A stretch of DNA of 33,433 bases from Candidatus Zixiibacteriota bacterium (GTDB taxonomy: Bacteria > Zixibacteria > MSB-5A5 > JAABVY01), in NCBI GenBank assembly GCA_014728145.1, contig WJMC01000076.1:1-33433 (forward strand), given 5' to 3'. A model generated the notes under the pieces. It ran no database searches. It saw only the letters and a list, made by a program, of their open reading frames with translations, and had not been told where the DNA came from. Below, piece by piece: positions 25,460-33,433 of the stretch (position 1 is the stretch's first letter; every line of letters starts with the position of its first letter). The position numbers were made by a program, and so were the translations under genes.

Positions 25460-26626
25460 CTATTCGAGTGTCCTGAGACCGTCGACAATTGTCGTACGGG
25501 TCGCCTTTAGTATCGGCACCAGCGATGCCAGTATGCCGACGATTGCGAGAGCGGGACCCACCCATGCCAATGTTATCCATTTATATTCGACTTGTTGCAA
25601 AAACGGCATCAATTGCTTGAACATGATGATTCCCGGCCAGATCAAAAAAGCGCCTAACACAGCTCCCAATAGAGCCACAATCATTGATTCACCAAAATTC
25701 AAGAATACCAGGTGACCGGTCCTGAATCCAAGCGTTTTCAGGACAGCATTTTCAGATATTCGCTCGCGAGCAACCATCGACATTGTATTCAAAAGTACCA
25801 GAAGAATAACTCCGATCATCAGGTATGAACTTACCTTCAAAGCGGTTATGATCGTCTTGAAACGGTCAATTTGAGCATCCGCATACGCGTTAACCGACTC
25901 AGTTTTGGTTTCGTAGTCGCTGTTCATGAAAAGTGAATCGACCCGGGCTGCCACCTCGGCCGCTTCATCGGGAGGATCGGCCAGAAGCTCGATCCAGCCG
26001 ACCTGGTGCTCAAGTTCAGGTGATACGTTTTGACCAATTGACTGCCGGAACAGATCACCACGGACCATCATAAACTTGGTCTGTTGCTGTTGTTCCTGGT
26101 TAAATTCAAACTGGCCAACAATTTCGACATCGAGTTGAACATTGTCGAAATAATCACAACCGACCGTGACCTGTTTGCCTATCTCCCAGCCTTTATCCAG
26201 TGCCAGGGCGGGAGTGATCAGGGCGGCGTTCTTCTTTGCCTGAAATTTCTTTAAATCTTCGTCAGATACTGTCCAGTCACTGCGAATTTTATGAAAATTA
26301 TCAGCATCTATTGCCATGCGCGGAAAGAATTCCTCCGGGTTGTCACCATATTTTGCGCCCAGCCAGAAAGAATATGTAACCGCTTCCACGCCTTCAACCT
26401 GTCTCATTTTATCCAGATGAGTAATCGGCAGGAACTGCATCATCGAGGTCTTATGACGGGAAATCAAATGACCCGGAACCAAATCATCTTGAGAATAGTT
26501 AAAGACCTCAAGGATATTTCTGACGATTCCGAACGACATGACTGTTACCGCCAGCCCTAAAATTGTCAGGAAAGTGCGCAGTTTATGACGGAAAGCGTTC
26601 TTTACGATGAGCTTGAGAATTTTCAT
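25460..26626 (-). CDS. ABC transporter permease (FtsX/MacB fold)
   Basis: A 388-residue permease of the usual size. There is a TM at about 13-35 (HKLRTFLTILGLAVTVMSFGIV), a periplasmic MacB-PCD domain with FFPRMAIDADNF, and C-terminal helices including LVLLNTMSMVARERISENAVLKTLGF. It lacks the additional N-terminal helices of its neighbour, so the pair may form an asymmetric heterodimer (inference). It begins three bases after the ATPase stop, with GGAGAG in the ATPase coding end as the ribosome site. Confidence 0.92.
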   Translation of the reverse strand: MKILKLIVKNAFRHKLRTFLTILGLAVTVMSFGIVRNILEVFNYSQDDLVPGHLISRHKTSMMQFLPITHLDKMRQVEGVEAVTYSFWLGAKYGDNPEEFFPRMAIDADNFHKIRSDWTVSDEDLKKFQAKKNAALITPALALDKGWEIGKQVTVGCDYFDNVQLDVEIVGQFEFNQEQQQQTKFMMVRGDLFRQSIGQNVSPELEHQVGWIELLADPPDEAAEVAARVDSLFMNSDYETKTESVNAYADAQIDRFKTIITALKVSSYLMIGVILLVLLNTMSMVARERISENAVLKTLGFRTGHLVFLNFGESMIVALLGAVLGAFLIWPGIIMFKQLMPFLQQVEYKWITLAWVGPALAIVGILASLVPILKATRTTIVDGLRTLE

Positions 26627-26629
26627 GGC

Positions 26630-27304
26630 TTAAGTCAGCTCTCCTTTGTCAAGATGACGTACGACTTTGGCCGATTCAGCTGCCCTGGGATCGTGGGTAA
26701 CCATGATAACCGTTTTCTTGAATTCCTCGTTAAGACGCCCGAGAAGAGTCATGATGTCCTCGGCTGACTGACGATCCAGGTCACCGGTAGGTTCATCGGC
26801 CAAAAGAATCGACGGGTCGGTTACAATCGCCCGTGCGATAGCCACTCGCTGTTCCTGTCCGCCGGAAAGCTGGCGCGGATAATGGTCCATCCGGTCGGCC
26901 AGGCCGACGATTGAAAGCGCGGTTTCGACATGATTGCGGCGTTCGGCCTTATTCAGGCGTGTCAAAAGAAGCGGAAGTTCGACGTTATCAAAAGCGGTCA
27001 GTACCGGTATCAGGTTGTAAAACTGGAAGATAAATCCGATATGATTGGAGCGCCAGCGGGCCAGTTGTCCCTCGGTCAGCTGGGCAACCGATTCGCCAGC
27101 AACCGCAAGATCGCCCCGGGTGGGACGGTCGATTCCGGCAATCAGGTTCAGAAGCGTGGTCTTGCCCGACCCTGAAGGTCCCATCAGCGCCAAAAACTCT
27201 CCCTCGGCAACATCCAGGTTGATATTCTGAAGGACCGGGATCCGCATATCATCTCGGATATACTCCTTATATAGATCATTGATTCGAACGATAGATTCAG
27301 ACAT
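26630..27304 (-). CDS. ABC transporter ATP-binding protein (MacB/LolD-type)
   Basis: A 224-residue ATPase that drives the two permeases. Walker A is GPSGSGKT (42-49), the Q loop is Q94, the signature is LSGGQ (146-150), Walker B is ILLADE (166-171) and the H-loop is H204. Length and motifs fit the FtsE/LolD/MacB group. The start lies 30 bases after the adaptor gene stop. It could belong to a tripartite exporter or a lipoprotein releasing system; the adaptor gene favours export. Confidence 0.95.
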   Translation of the reverse strand: MSESIVRINDLYKEYIRDDMRIPVLQNINLDVAEGEFLALMGPSGSGKTTLLNLIAGIDRPTRGDLAVAGESVAQLTEGQLARWRSNHIGFIFQFYNLIPVLTAFDNVELPLLLTRLNKAERRNHVETALSIVGLADRMDHYPRQLSGGQEQRVAIARAIVTDPSILLADEPTGDLDRQSAEDIMTLLGRLNEEFKKTVIMVTHDPRAAESAKVVRHLDKGELT

Positions 27305-27334
27305 AATACTACTCTATTGAAACAGTGTTTTTAT

Positions 27335-28579
27335 CTATTCACCGAGTTCGATCTTGTCGCCATCCTCGAGGCTGGAAGGCGGAGTTAGAACGACCTCGTC
27401 GCCATCCTCTAAACCACCTAAGATTTCGACAGTGCGACCGATCGTCTTACCGGTTTCGATATATTTCTTTCTGGCTGTATTACCCTCGACAAAAAAGACG
27501 TAACTGCCACGATCGTCTTCCATGACAGCATTTAACGATAACCCGAGGTATGACGGTTCCTCAACTTCAACCGGTTTCTCGTCCGGGTTCATAAAATAAA
27601 CCCTGGCAGACATTTCCGGGTAGATCAGGCTGTCGAGCTGATTGAAAGCAATTCTCGACATGATCGTGGCAGAGGCGCGGTTGGCGGTCGGGACGATATT
27701 TTTAACATAACCGGTGTAGCGAACCTCCGGGTAGGCATCCAGAACTATCTCGCAGGGTTGTGCGACCGAAACTTTCTGGATATTGGCTTCGGAGACATCG
27801 GCTTCGACTTCCAGTGAAGCCATATCCGCTAACGCCACCACCGCTCCCGCGGCCGAAGCCGAGGAAGCCATCGGCGCAACGATATCGCCGATTTCGGCCA
27901 GCTTGTTGATGACGGTGCCGTTGAATGGTGCCCGGATGATCGTGTTGTCGACACTGATTTCGGCCGAACGAACCGATGCCCGTCGGGCCTGCACAGTCGC
28001 GTTTGCCTTGGCATACATGGCCTGATATGATTCAAATTCTGCTTCGTCGATCAGGTTGTTGTTATACAACTGCTGGTTGCGACGGAAATTCGAGGCGGCA
28101 TCGACACTGTCTGCGAGTGCGATATCGAGATTAGCCTCTGCCAATGCCAGCGACGCTCGAACATCGTCGCTTTCCACCCGCGCGATAATATCCCCCTCGA
28201 GTACTTTGTCGCCCTCGCCGACCGAGAGAAATACCAGACGGCCGGTAGCCTTGGAGGCGACATTCGACTGCCTCTGGGCGACAACATAACCGGAGGCCGA
28301 CAGGGTGGCCTGGGCCGAAGCTCCTTTGATGAGGCGGACTTTTGTGGTGTCGACCGATTTACCCTGTTTCAAACGATCCAGGGCAATAAAATATCCTACA
28401 ACCAGAACGGCAATTACCAGAATCCATGGTATCGCCTTGGTCCACTTGCGTGTCTTTATCCGTTCTTCTCGTTGCCGGTCAATTTTTAGTGCAGATAAAT
28501 CTGCGGTCCTGGGATTGTGTTTTTCTTCAGAGTCCATCTTAAGCCGGTTAGTGCTCGAATTGGAAATCTCATGTTTCAT
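27335..28579 (-). CDS. Periplasmic adaptor (HlyD/MacA membrane-fusion family)
   Basis: A 414-residue adaptor protein anchored by one helix at 48-66 (AIPWILVIAVLVVGYFIAL) after a long cytoplasmic tail. The biotinyl-lipoyl domain is near 95-140 (SNVASKATGRLVFLSVGEGDKVLEGDIIARV). A helical hairpin of about 70 residues follows, with NRLS-like repeats less clear. Then come a beta-barrel domain (DNTIIRAPFNGTVINKLAEIGD) and a C-terminal domain. The helical arm suggests contact with an outer-membrane exit duct, but no TolC-like gene is in the window. It starts the operon; ATG 28579 has GGAAG six bases upstream. A shorter start at M15 is possible. Confidence 0.9.
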   Translation of the reverse strand: MKHEISNSSTNRLKMDSEEKHNPRTADLSALKIDRQREERIKTRKWTKAIPWILVIAVLVVGYFIALDRLKQGKSVDTTKVRLIKGASAQATLSASGYVVAQRQSNVASKATGRLVFLSVGEGDKVLEGDIIARVESDDVRASLALAEANLDIALADSVDAASNFRRNQQLYNNNLIDEAEFESYQAMYAKANATVQARRASVRSAEISVDNTIIRAPFNGTVINKLAEIGDIVAPMASSASAAGAVVALADMASLEVEADVSEANIQKVSVAQPCEIVLDAYPEVRYTGYVKNIVPTANRASATIMSRIAFNQLDSLIYPEMSARVYFMNPDEKPVEVEEPSYLGLSLNAVMEDDRGSYVFFVEGNTARKKYIETGKTIGRTVEILGGLEDGDEVVLTPPSSLEDGDKIELGE

Positions 28580-28773
28580 GTTTAGCTTCCGAAAAATAGC
28601 TCATTATTACAACTTGTCAATCAACTATTTATTTATCCGTTCACAGAGCTTACACCTACCTACGTCATTTTATTCGCCAGGTTTCCATATTTAACCCGTA
28701 TAGTTTATTTATTCGAAACGAAACACTCAAAAAAATTGCATCTTTTCCAGTTCATGTTTACCTTTCCGTCGCT

Positions 28774-29238
28774 ATGGGAATTCGGCAGTTGATAGATAAG
28801 TTTTTGGCGGAAACCCGGATTGTAATGGTGGGAGTTTCTTCTGATGAAAAGCATTTTTCCCGGATTCTTATGCGTGATTTGATCTCCCGCGATTATGAGA
28901 TCGTCCCGGTAAATCCTAATCAAAAAGAAATCGATGGGATCAAAGTGTTCTCGAATATTGATGATATTCCCGACTGCCCCAGGGCAATGTTGCTTTTGGT
29001 CCCGGCTGAAAAAACCATGGGTGTCTGCCGTCAAGCGCCATCGGCGGGAATCGAAATGGTATGGTTTTACCGCTCGATCGGGCAGGGGGCGTACGCTCAG
29101 GATGCAGTCGAATACTGCCGAACGAACGATATTGAAGTAATCCCCGGATATTGTCCTTATATGTTTTTAACGGACCCAGGCTTCATCCATTCCGCCCATG
29201 TTTTTATGATGAAACTGGCCGGAAAGTATCCACGCTGA
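28774..29238 (+). CDS. CoA-binding domain protein
   Basis: A 154-residue cytoplasmic protein of the CoA_binding_2 (PF13380, YccU-like) family: a Rossmann-type fold of the succinyl-CoA synthetase alpha N-terminal type. Motifs are TRIVMVGVSSDEKHFSR at 14-30, then YEIVPVNPNQKEIDGIKVF, LLLVPAEKT and IEVIPGYCPYMFL. Homologues bind CoA; the biological role is unclear. No good ribosome site precedes the ATG. It ends one base before the stop of the convergent lyase gene. Confidence 0.87.
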   Translation: MGIRQLIDKFLAETRIVMVGVSSDEKHFSRILMRDLISRDYEIVPVNPNQKEIDGIKVFSNIDDIPDCPRAMLLLVPAEKTMGVCRQAPSAGIEMVWFYRSIGQGAYAQDAVEYCRTNDIEVIPGYCPYMFLTDPGFIHSAHVFMMKLAGKYPR

Positions 29239-29239
29239 A

Positions 29240-30631
29240 CTACTTGCCGGGAATTCCCGGTTCGGTCAGTTTGTCGGGTGACAGGTATATATCCAGTTCC
29301 TCTTCTTTCAAATAGCCCTTTTCGACCACAATTTGTTTGATCGGTTTACCGGTTTTTTCCGATTCTTTGGCGACTTCGGCCGCTTTCAGGTATCCTATAA
29401 CAGTATTTAGGGCGGTCACCATAGCGAAGCTGTTTTCGGCGTAAGCGCGGCAACGCTCGCGGTTAGCGCTGATATTTGCCAGGCAACGGCGGTTGAACGA
29501 CTCGATTCCGCCGGTCAGGATCTTGATCGATTCGACTAACGTATCAGCGATCAGGGGCATCATCACGTTTAAGTCCAATTGGCCCGCACCGCCGGCTGAG
29601 GATATCGTCAGGTCATTGCCGATCACCCGGAAGCAGACCATGTTCAGCATCTCGGCCATGACCGGGTTGACTTTGCCGGGCATGATAGACGATCCGGGCT
29701 GAACCGGGGGCAGGTTGATTTCGCTCAGTCCCGTCCGTGGACCCGAGGACAAGAGGCGGAAATCATTGGCGATTCGACCCAGGTCGGTTGCCAGCCCGCG
29801 AAGGGTTCCCGAGAGATTAACAAACGGACGCATCGACTGCATCGCCTCGAAGTAATTATCCGCCATATGCAGTTCGAGGTCGAGATTCTTCGAGAGAGTC
29901 TCGACCATCTGGCGACGGTAATCGGGATGGACATTGAGTCCGGTACCGGCCGCTGAACCGCCGATTCCGAGCGCTTCAAGTTCTTTGGCGGCAGTTTGTA
30001 TATGCCTGAGATGATTATCGAGACAGACTTTATAGCCTGAAAATTCCTGGCCCAGCCTGATCGGGACAGCGTCCTGCAGATGAGTCCGGGCGGATTTGAT
30101 TACATCATCGAATTCTCTGGACTTCTGTTCAAATAAATCGATCATGCGGCTCAGGACCGGGTAGAAATCCTTTAGCATAGTCAATGAGGCCAGACGAATC
30201 GCGGTCGGGATCGTGTCGTTGGTCGACTGCGCCATATTGACATGATCGTTGGGATGGATATGCTCGTAATTGCCCGGTTCGCCACCCAGTTTGCGGTTGG
30301 CCAGGTTAGCCAGGACCTCGTTGACGTTCATGTTGTGGGAAGTGCCCGCACCGGCCTGGAAGATATCGACTACGAAATGATCGTCAAATTCACCCGCCAG
30401 TACAAGGTCAGCCGAGGAAACTATGGCATCGGCTTTGTCTTTTGGCAACAGACCGAGTTTGTCATGGACCTGGGCGGCTGCTTTTTTTATCTCGACGGTA
30501 GCATAGATATATTCACTCTGTCCGGTACGCCCGGAAACCCTGAAATTTTCCACCGCGCGCGCGGTCTGGGCACCATAGAGTGCCCGATCCGGGATCTGAA
30601 TCTCACCCATTGAATCTTTTTCGGTGCGCAT
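29240..30631 (-). CDS. Aspartase/fumarase-family lyase (class II fumarate hydratase or aspartate ammonia-lyase)
   Basis: A 463-residue enzyme that adds or removes water or ammonia across fumarate. Family signature GSSIMPGKVNPVM (313-325) carries catalytic S314, K320 and N322. H184 lies in ARTHLQDAVP, and HPNDHVNMAQSTND is at 126-139. Evidence is mixed for the substrate. QEFSGY and GPRTGLSEINLPP are fumarase-like, while AQSTND and NPVMAEMLN are nearer to aspartase. The C-terminus ends with the fumarase_C-type domain at about 400-460. The GGAGG ribosome site lies just before ATG 30631. It is a single gene, transcribed away from the ferritin-like gene's terminator. Confidence 0.87.
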   Translation of the reverse strand: MRTEKDSMGEIQIPDRALYGAQTARAVENFRVSGRTGQSEYIYATVEIKKAAAQVHDKLGLLPKDKADAIVSSADLVLAGEFDDHFVVDIFQAGAGTSHNMNVNEVLANLANRKLGGEPGNYEHIHPNDHVNMAQSTNDTIPTAIRLASLTMLKDFYPVLSRMIDLFEQKSREFDDVIKSARTHLQDAVPIRLGQEFSGYKVCLDNHLRHIQTAAKELEALGIGGSAAGTGLNVHPDYRRQMVETLSKNLDLELHMADNYFEAMQSMRPFVNLSGTLRGLATDLGRIANDFRLLSSGPRTGLSEINLPPVQPGSSIMPGKVNPVMAEMLNMVCFRVIGNDLTISSAGGAGQLDLNVMMPLIADTLVESIKILTGGIESFNRRCLANISANRERCRAYAENSFAMVTALNTVIGYLKAAEVAKESEKTGKPIKQIVVEKGYLKEEELDIYLSPDKLTEPGIPGK

Positions 30632-30711
30632 ATATCCTCCACATGTTTGTATTCTTTTGATTTATAGAAAACAGGATGATAAAGCGATGGTTCCATTTTG
30701 ATGCAATCGCC

Positions 30712-30747
30712 ATAAATAAAAAAAACCGGAGGATCAGGCCTCCGGTT
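30712..30747 (-). terminator. Intrinsic terminator after the ferritin-like gene
   Basis: A perfect 9-bp stem, AACCGGAGG (30724-30732) with CCTCCGGTT (30739-30747), has a 6-base loop. On the minus strand it is followed by an almost unbroken run of Ts (30712-30725). It lies 19 bases past the diiron protein stop. Confidence 0.9.
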
Positions 30748-30765
30748 GAGCAACAAAACATATCG

Positions 30766-31254
30766 CTATTTCAGGACTTCTTCCTGAAGTTTTTTGATCT
30801 TGCGCACATGAGTATCCTCGAATTTGGAGAGATATTCCATCGTTTCCTTGCCGGAAGGATCATCGATCTGCTTCGCCAGCCCGGCGTACAGGTCGCGAGC
30901 CCTGATTTCCAGCGAAAGGGCTATATCCAGAATCCGTTTGGGAGTAATTTGGCTGGAGATCTCGTCAATAAAATCCTCGTGAACATCTTCCATCTTCTCA
31001 TCCAGATTGGGCAATCCGGGTTCTTTCATGGTGTCGTTGTAAGTTACCCACATCTCAGATCGAACAAGGCTGTCGTACTGACGTTCCAGTATCTTGTAAT
31101 GACTCTTTTCTTCGGAGGCCAGTTGCGCCAGAAGATCCTTGAGATCGTCGCGATCGGTAACATCCATGCTTTTTTTATAGAAAACATAGGAAGCCAGTTC
31201 CGCCTGGATTCCCTGATTGAGGCCGTCTAAAACCGCCTGTGAGACAGCTGCCAT
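30766..31254 (-). CDS. Rubrerythrin-like ferritin-fold diiron protein
   Basis: A 162-residue four-helix protein of the ferritin-like superfamily. It probably handles peroxide or iron in the cytoplasm. Metal ligands are readable: E19 (QAELASY), E49-x2-H52 (EEKSHY), E116 (SLEIRARDLY) and E146-x2-H149 (FEDTHV), a complete diiron set of the rubrerythrin type. No C-terminal rubredoxin domain is present, so an outside electron donor would be needed if it acts as a peroxidase. The ribosome site GGAGG is six bases before ATG 31254, and a strong terminator follows. Confidence 0.88.
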   Translation of the reverse strand: MAAVSQAVLDGLNQGIQAELASYVFYKKSMDVTDRDDLKDLLAQLASEEKSHYKILERQYDSLVRSEMWVTYNDTMKEPGLPNLDEKMEDVHEDFIDEISSQITPKRILDIALSLEIRARDLYAGLAKQIDDPSGKETMEYLSKFEDTHVRKIKKLQEEVLK

Positions 31255-31591
31255 TTTATTCCTCCTGTAAGTTTACTAAATAATTGTCATCAATTTAACA
31301 ACAACAATAACTGATGTCAATGTTCCAATATAAACTTAAATGGCTATTATCGAAAAGGTTTTAATTGACACAGCTTGAGCGAAGCTTTAAAATATCCTTA
31401 TATTGAATGGGGATGGCAGAGGAAAAACAGTCCCGTCCGCTCATCACGTTCAGTCATTGTAAGCTTATACATAATAGTTAGATCGGTTTATTTGACAAAC
31501 TTGTAGTAAATTACATTTTTTGTCATAAAATCTCGATTCGGTTGCGTATATTTTTAATAAATTGCCGAGGCAAAAAAAGAGGAAGATTAAT

Positions 31592-31669
31592 CTGTGACGC
31601 AATATTCCGATGAGACAATCCTGCTGAAGCTAAAGTTGACGGCAGGTTACTGACATCGGTCGCACACAG
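31592..31669 (+). promoter_or_regulatory. Possible structured RNA leader upstream of actA
   Basis: Nested complementary pieces are visible: CTGTG (31592-31596) with CACAG (31665-31669); CCGATG (31607-31612) with CATCGG (31654-31659); and CCTGCTG (31620-31626) with CGGCAGG (31640-31646, one G-U). A symmetric 7/7 internal loop lies between the last two stems. The apical loop is 13 bases. The structure ends 27 bases before the actA TTG start. It does not match a riboswitch class I recognise, and no covariation can be tested here. Confidence 0.4.
31594..31653 (+). CDS. Possible 19-codon leader ORF
   Basis: A GTG start with GAGGAAG eight bases upstream opens a frame MTQYSDETILLKLKLTAGY, closed by TGA at 31651-31653. 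The frame lies across the possible hairpin and ends 43 bases before the cytochrome gene. Nothing in the peptide (no run of one amino acid) suggests attenuation. The open frame could be chance; the ribosome site is the only support. Confidence 0.25.
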   Translation: MTQYSDETILLKLKLTAGY

Positions 31670-31696
31670 CTGGACTGCTGAATCAAAGGGATAAAA

Positions 31697-32416
31697 TTGG
31701 ACGCGAAACCATTTCTAAGAAACAAACTCCACCTGATTCTCATCATCCTCGTATTCCTGGCATTTGTGGTCTACTATCTTGATAATATCTACAACAACGT
31801 CGGATATTTCCCCGACCAGCCGATCGTTTATTCACATAAGATCCATGCCGGCGATTACCAGATCGAATGCCTTTACTGCCACACGGCGGCAGAAAAAGGT
31901 CCCCATGCGACTGTTCCATCGCTAGAGAGGTGTATGGGCTGTCATTTTGTTGTGGCGATCGACAAGGAAGATGTGCAGACGATGAAATCGATTTACGATG
32001 AGGGCAAGGCGATCGAATGGGTACGGGTGCACAGTCTGCCCGATCATGCCTATTTCAATCATAAATGGCATGTCAACGCCGGTATCGAATGCGAGACCTG
32101 CCACGGCGAAGTTTCGGAGATGGCTGTTATCGGCCAGGTCAACCGGCTGGAGATGGGCGACTGCCTGATCTGCCATCGCGATAACGACTATTCTCTGCCG
32201 TATTTTGAGAAGGTGGCCACGCTCAATGCCGGTGATATCGCTAAAATAGTTTACAGGTATCCGTATTTGAAGTATATCGATGACTGGACTTTGAGGACTA
32301 TGCAGGAGGCAGGTATTCAATATATTAAAGATGAATCAGAACTCCCGGAAAAACAGGCTACAGGTGTAGATGTACAGCATAATGCTCCCCAGCAGTGCAA
32401 CACCTGTCACAATTAA
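31697..32416 (+). CDS. actA: Pentaheme c-type cytochrome (ActA-like subunit of alternative complex III)
   Basis: A 239-residue membrane-anchored cytochrome that passes electrons in the periplasm. One N-terminal helix is at 10-28. Five CxxCH haem sites occur: C58-H62, C79-H83, C132-H136, C156-H160 and C234-H238. The motif YSHKIHAGDYQIECLYCHTAA is typical of ActA and related cytochromes. The start is TTG 31697, with AAAGGG six bases upstream. It is followed after 22 bases by ActB, as in alternative complex III operons, a quinol-oxidising complex. Only two of the usual subunits are in the window. Related polysulfide-reductase-like complexes use similar pairs. Confidence 0.9.
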   Translation: MDAKPFLRNKLHLILIILVFLAFVVYYLDNIYNNVGYFPDQPIVYSHKIHAGDYQIECLYCHTAAEKGPHATVPSLERCMGCHFVVAIDKEDVQTMKSIYDEGKAIEWVRVHSLPDHAYFNHKWHVNAGIECETCHGEVSEMAVIGQVNRLEMGDCLICHRDNDYSLPYFEKVATLNAGDIAKIVYRYPYLKYIDDWTLRTMQEAGIQYIKDESELPEKQATGVDVQHNAPQQCNTCHN

Positions 32417-32438
32417 GAAAATGGCTTGAGTTACAAAC

Positions 32439-33433
32439 ATGGATGACAGATCGAAGAAATACTGGTCGACATTAGCAGAATACTACAATGATCCCGAGGT
32501 CGAGAAGCTTCGCTCGGAAGAATTCTTCAGCAAACCGCAAGAATTCCTTGAGCAGAATCATGGTCCGGCCAGTTTCTCGCGCCGTGACTTTATGAAGTTG
32601 GGGAGCCTGGCGGCGATGATGTCCCTGATCGCCTGCGGGCAGAGGCCGGTCGAGAAGATCGTGCCTTATTCGCAACAGCCCGAAGAAGTTGTCCCGGGGC
32701 TGGCAAACTATTATGCCTCGACCTGTTCGGAATGTCCGGCCGCCTGCGGGATAGTGGCTAAAACCCGTGAAGGTCGCCCGATCAAACTCGAGGGCAATCC
32801 GGATCATCCGCTCAACCGTGGCAGGCTGTGTACCCGTGGACAAGCCTCGCTCTTCAATCTTTATGATCCCGACCGCCTGCGTTATCCGCTCAAAACCTCG
32901 CCCGATGGAGCTCAGAAACAGCTCTCATTCGATGAGATCGATGCCGAATTAGTTCAAAAGCTAAAAAATATCGAGGGCGACCTGGTTGTCCTGACCGGTA
33001 CCTGGCACGGCCCGGCGCGTAGCGATCTGATTAACAGGTTTTTAGAACAGTTTCCGCAGTCGCGTCATATTCGTTATGAAGCTCTCTGCCATGACGCTTT
33101 CATGCAAACCCGGCGTGATGCTTTCGGCGACACAGCCTTCCCGGAATATCATATCGGCCGAGCAAATATCCTGGTTCTGCTGGGTGCGGATCCGTTTGCG
33201 TGCGGACGCAACCGTCTTAAGTATATGCGTGAATTCGCTACTAAACGTCTTCCGGGCGATGAGAGAATGTCGCGGGTCTATGCTTTCGAGCCGGCTTTCT
33301 CCGAAACCGGAGCCTGTGGCGACTACCACTGGCCTGTAAATCCAAAAGATTTATATAAAATCGCCGGCGCGCTGGCCAACCAGATTGTGATTAAAGACGG
33401 TCATTCCGCCTACATAAATAATGATAGCGTGAA
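32439..33433 (+). CDS. actB: ActB-like molybdopterin-type oxidoreductase subunit, partial at the window end
   Basis: The frame is open to the window edge, giving the first 331 residues. A Tat-type signal (SFSRRDFMKLGSLAAM at 45-60, R48-R49) ends in LIACG, a lipobox-like site at C66. Next are four cysteines, C96-x2-C99-x3-C103-x27-C131, the pattern that holds an N-terminal [4Fe-4S] cluster in molybdopterin oxidoreductases. GNPDHPLNRGRLCTRGQ is characteristic. The rest matches the molybdopterin-type domain of ActB (ILVLLGADPFACG, then ETGACGDYHWPV). The iron-sulfur domain expected after this lies beyond the edge. Its ribosome site is weak. Translational coupling to the cytochrome gene upstream is likely. 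Confidence 0.9.
   Translation, partial: MDDRSKKYWSTLAEYYNDPEVEKLRSEEFFSKPQEFLEQNHGPASFSRRDFMKLGSLAAMMSLIACGQRPVEKIVPYSQQPEEVVPGLANYYASTCSECPAACGIVAKTREGRPIKLEGNPDHPLNRGRLCTRGQASLFNLYDPDRLRYPLKTSPDGAQKQLSFDEIDAELVQKLKNIEGDLVVLTGTWHGPARSDLINRFLEQFPQSRHIRYEALCHDAFMQTRRDAFGDTAFPEYHIGRANILVLLGADPFACGRNRLKYMREFATKRLPGDERMSRVYAFEPAFSETGACGDYHWPVNPKDLYKIAGALANQIVIKDGHSAYINNDSV

Larger units (their letters stand above)
31255..31696 (+). promoter_or_regulatory. 442-base leader between the diiron gene and the cytochrome operon
   Basis: No long gene lies here. On the minus side it must hold the promoter of the diiron gene. On the plus side a TTGACA at 31492-31497 is a possible -35 box, but no good -10 box follows. 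The last 105 bases hold a 19-codon ORF and a possible nested hairpin (see separate entries), then AAAGGG (31686-31690), the ribosome site of the cytochrome gene. Confidence 0.5.

Noticed and set aside
31492-31520. TTGACA box as a full promoter for the cytochrome operon
   Set aside because: A -35-like hexamer is present, but 16 to 18 bases later there is no -10-like hexamer.
31594-31680. Known riboswitch (c-di-GMP, TPP, cobalamin, fluoride) before actA
   Set aside because: The motif sets I know for these classes do not fit the stem and loop sequences.
1-33433. Mobile elements, CRISPR arrays, tRNA and rRNA genes
   Set aside because: No transposase, integrase, spaced repeat or cloverleaf-like or ribosomal sequence was seen.

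Overview
The window looks like one contiguous chromosome segment from an uncultured Gram-negative bacterium of the Fibrobacterota-Chlorobi-Bacteroidota (FCB) side of the tree. It most resembles Zixibacteria-type genomes. This is an inference from gene content: a TonB-dependent receptor with a carboxypeptidase-regulatory N-terminus, a PorV-like outer-membrane protein, a secreted protein with a type IX-like C-terminal sorting domain, a clostripain-type protease ending in a dockerin, an exported tricorn protease, and an ActA/ActB pair like that of alternative complex III. No rRNA, tRNA, transposase, CRISPR array or phage gene was seen.

Layout: (1) 1-3694: 5' part of a holo-ACP synthase on the minus strand, divergent from a secreted tricorn-type protease. 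(2) 3708-7614, minus: a C11 cysteine protease with a dockerin, then a VWA-domain protein whose N-terminus is that of a TonB receptor (regulatory domain plus plug-like motif) with no barrel. (3) 7812-8444, plus: CDP-alcohol phosphatidyltransferase. (4) 8445-16245: a long minus-strand run. In transcription order it holds an ABC-type substrate-binding protein without a transporter, a membrane histidine kinase, a stand-alone receiver, a receiver-histidine kinase hybrid, a GT-B-like protein and gamma-glutamyltransferase. Two junctions are 4-nt ATGA overlaps. (5) 16614-23434, plus: TonB-dependent receptor, large secreted FN3/sorting-domain protein, PorV-like protein, then another stand-alone receiver. 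(6) 23552-23848: a small GYD-domain protein. (7) 23876-28579, minus: a MacA/MacB-like export system split into adaptor, ATPase and two permeases, one with an extra N-terminal membrane domain. (8) 28774-31254: CoA-binding protein, aspartase/fumarase-family lyase, and a rubrerythrin-like diiron protein with a clear terminator. (9) 31697-33433: pentaheme ActA and the 5' part of ActB, preceded by a 442-base leader with a possible structured hairpin and a 19-codon ORF.

How the parts may fit together: much of the window serves the cell envelope, namely outer-membrane uptake and secretion, secreted or periplasmic proteases and glutathione hydrolysis, lipid synthesis, export and membrane electron transfer. 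The most distinctive element is the signalling cluster built on a periplasmic binding protein. It has two kinases and two receivers but no DNA-binding output domain, and it lies back to back with the receptor/PorV operon across a 368-base gap. Starts were corrected for the tricorn protease (419), the TonB receptor (GTG 16614) and the GYD protein (23552). ActB was found by direct translation to the window edge.
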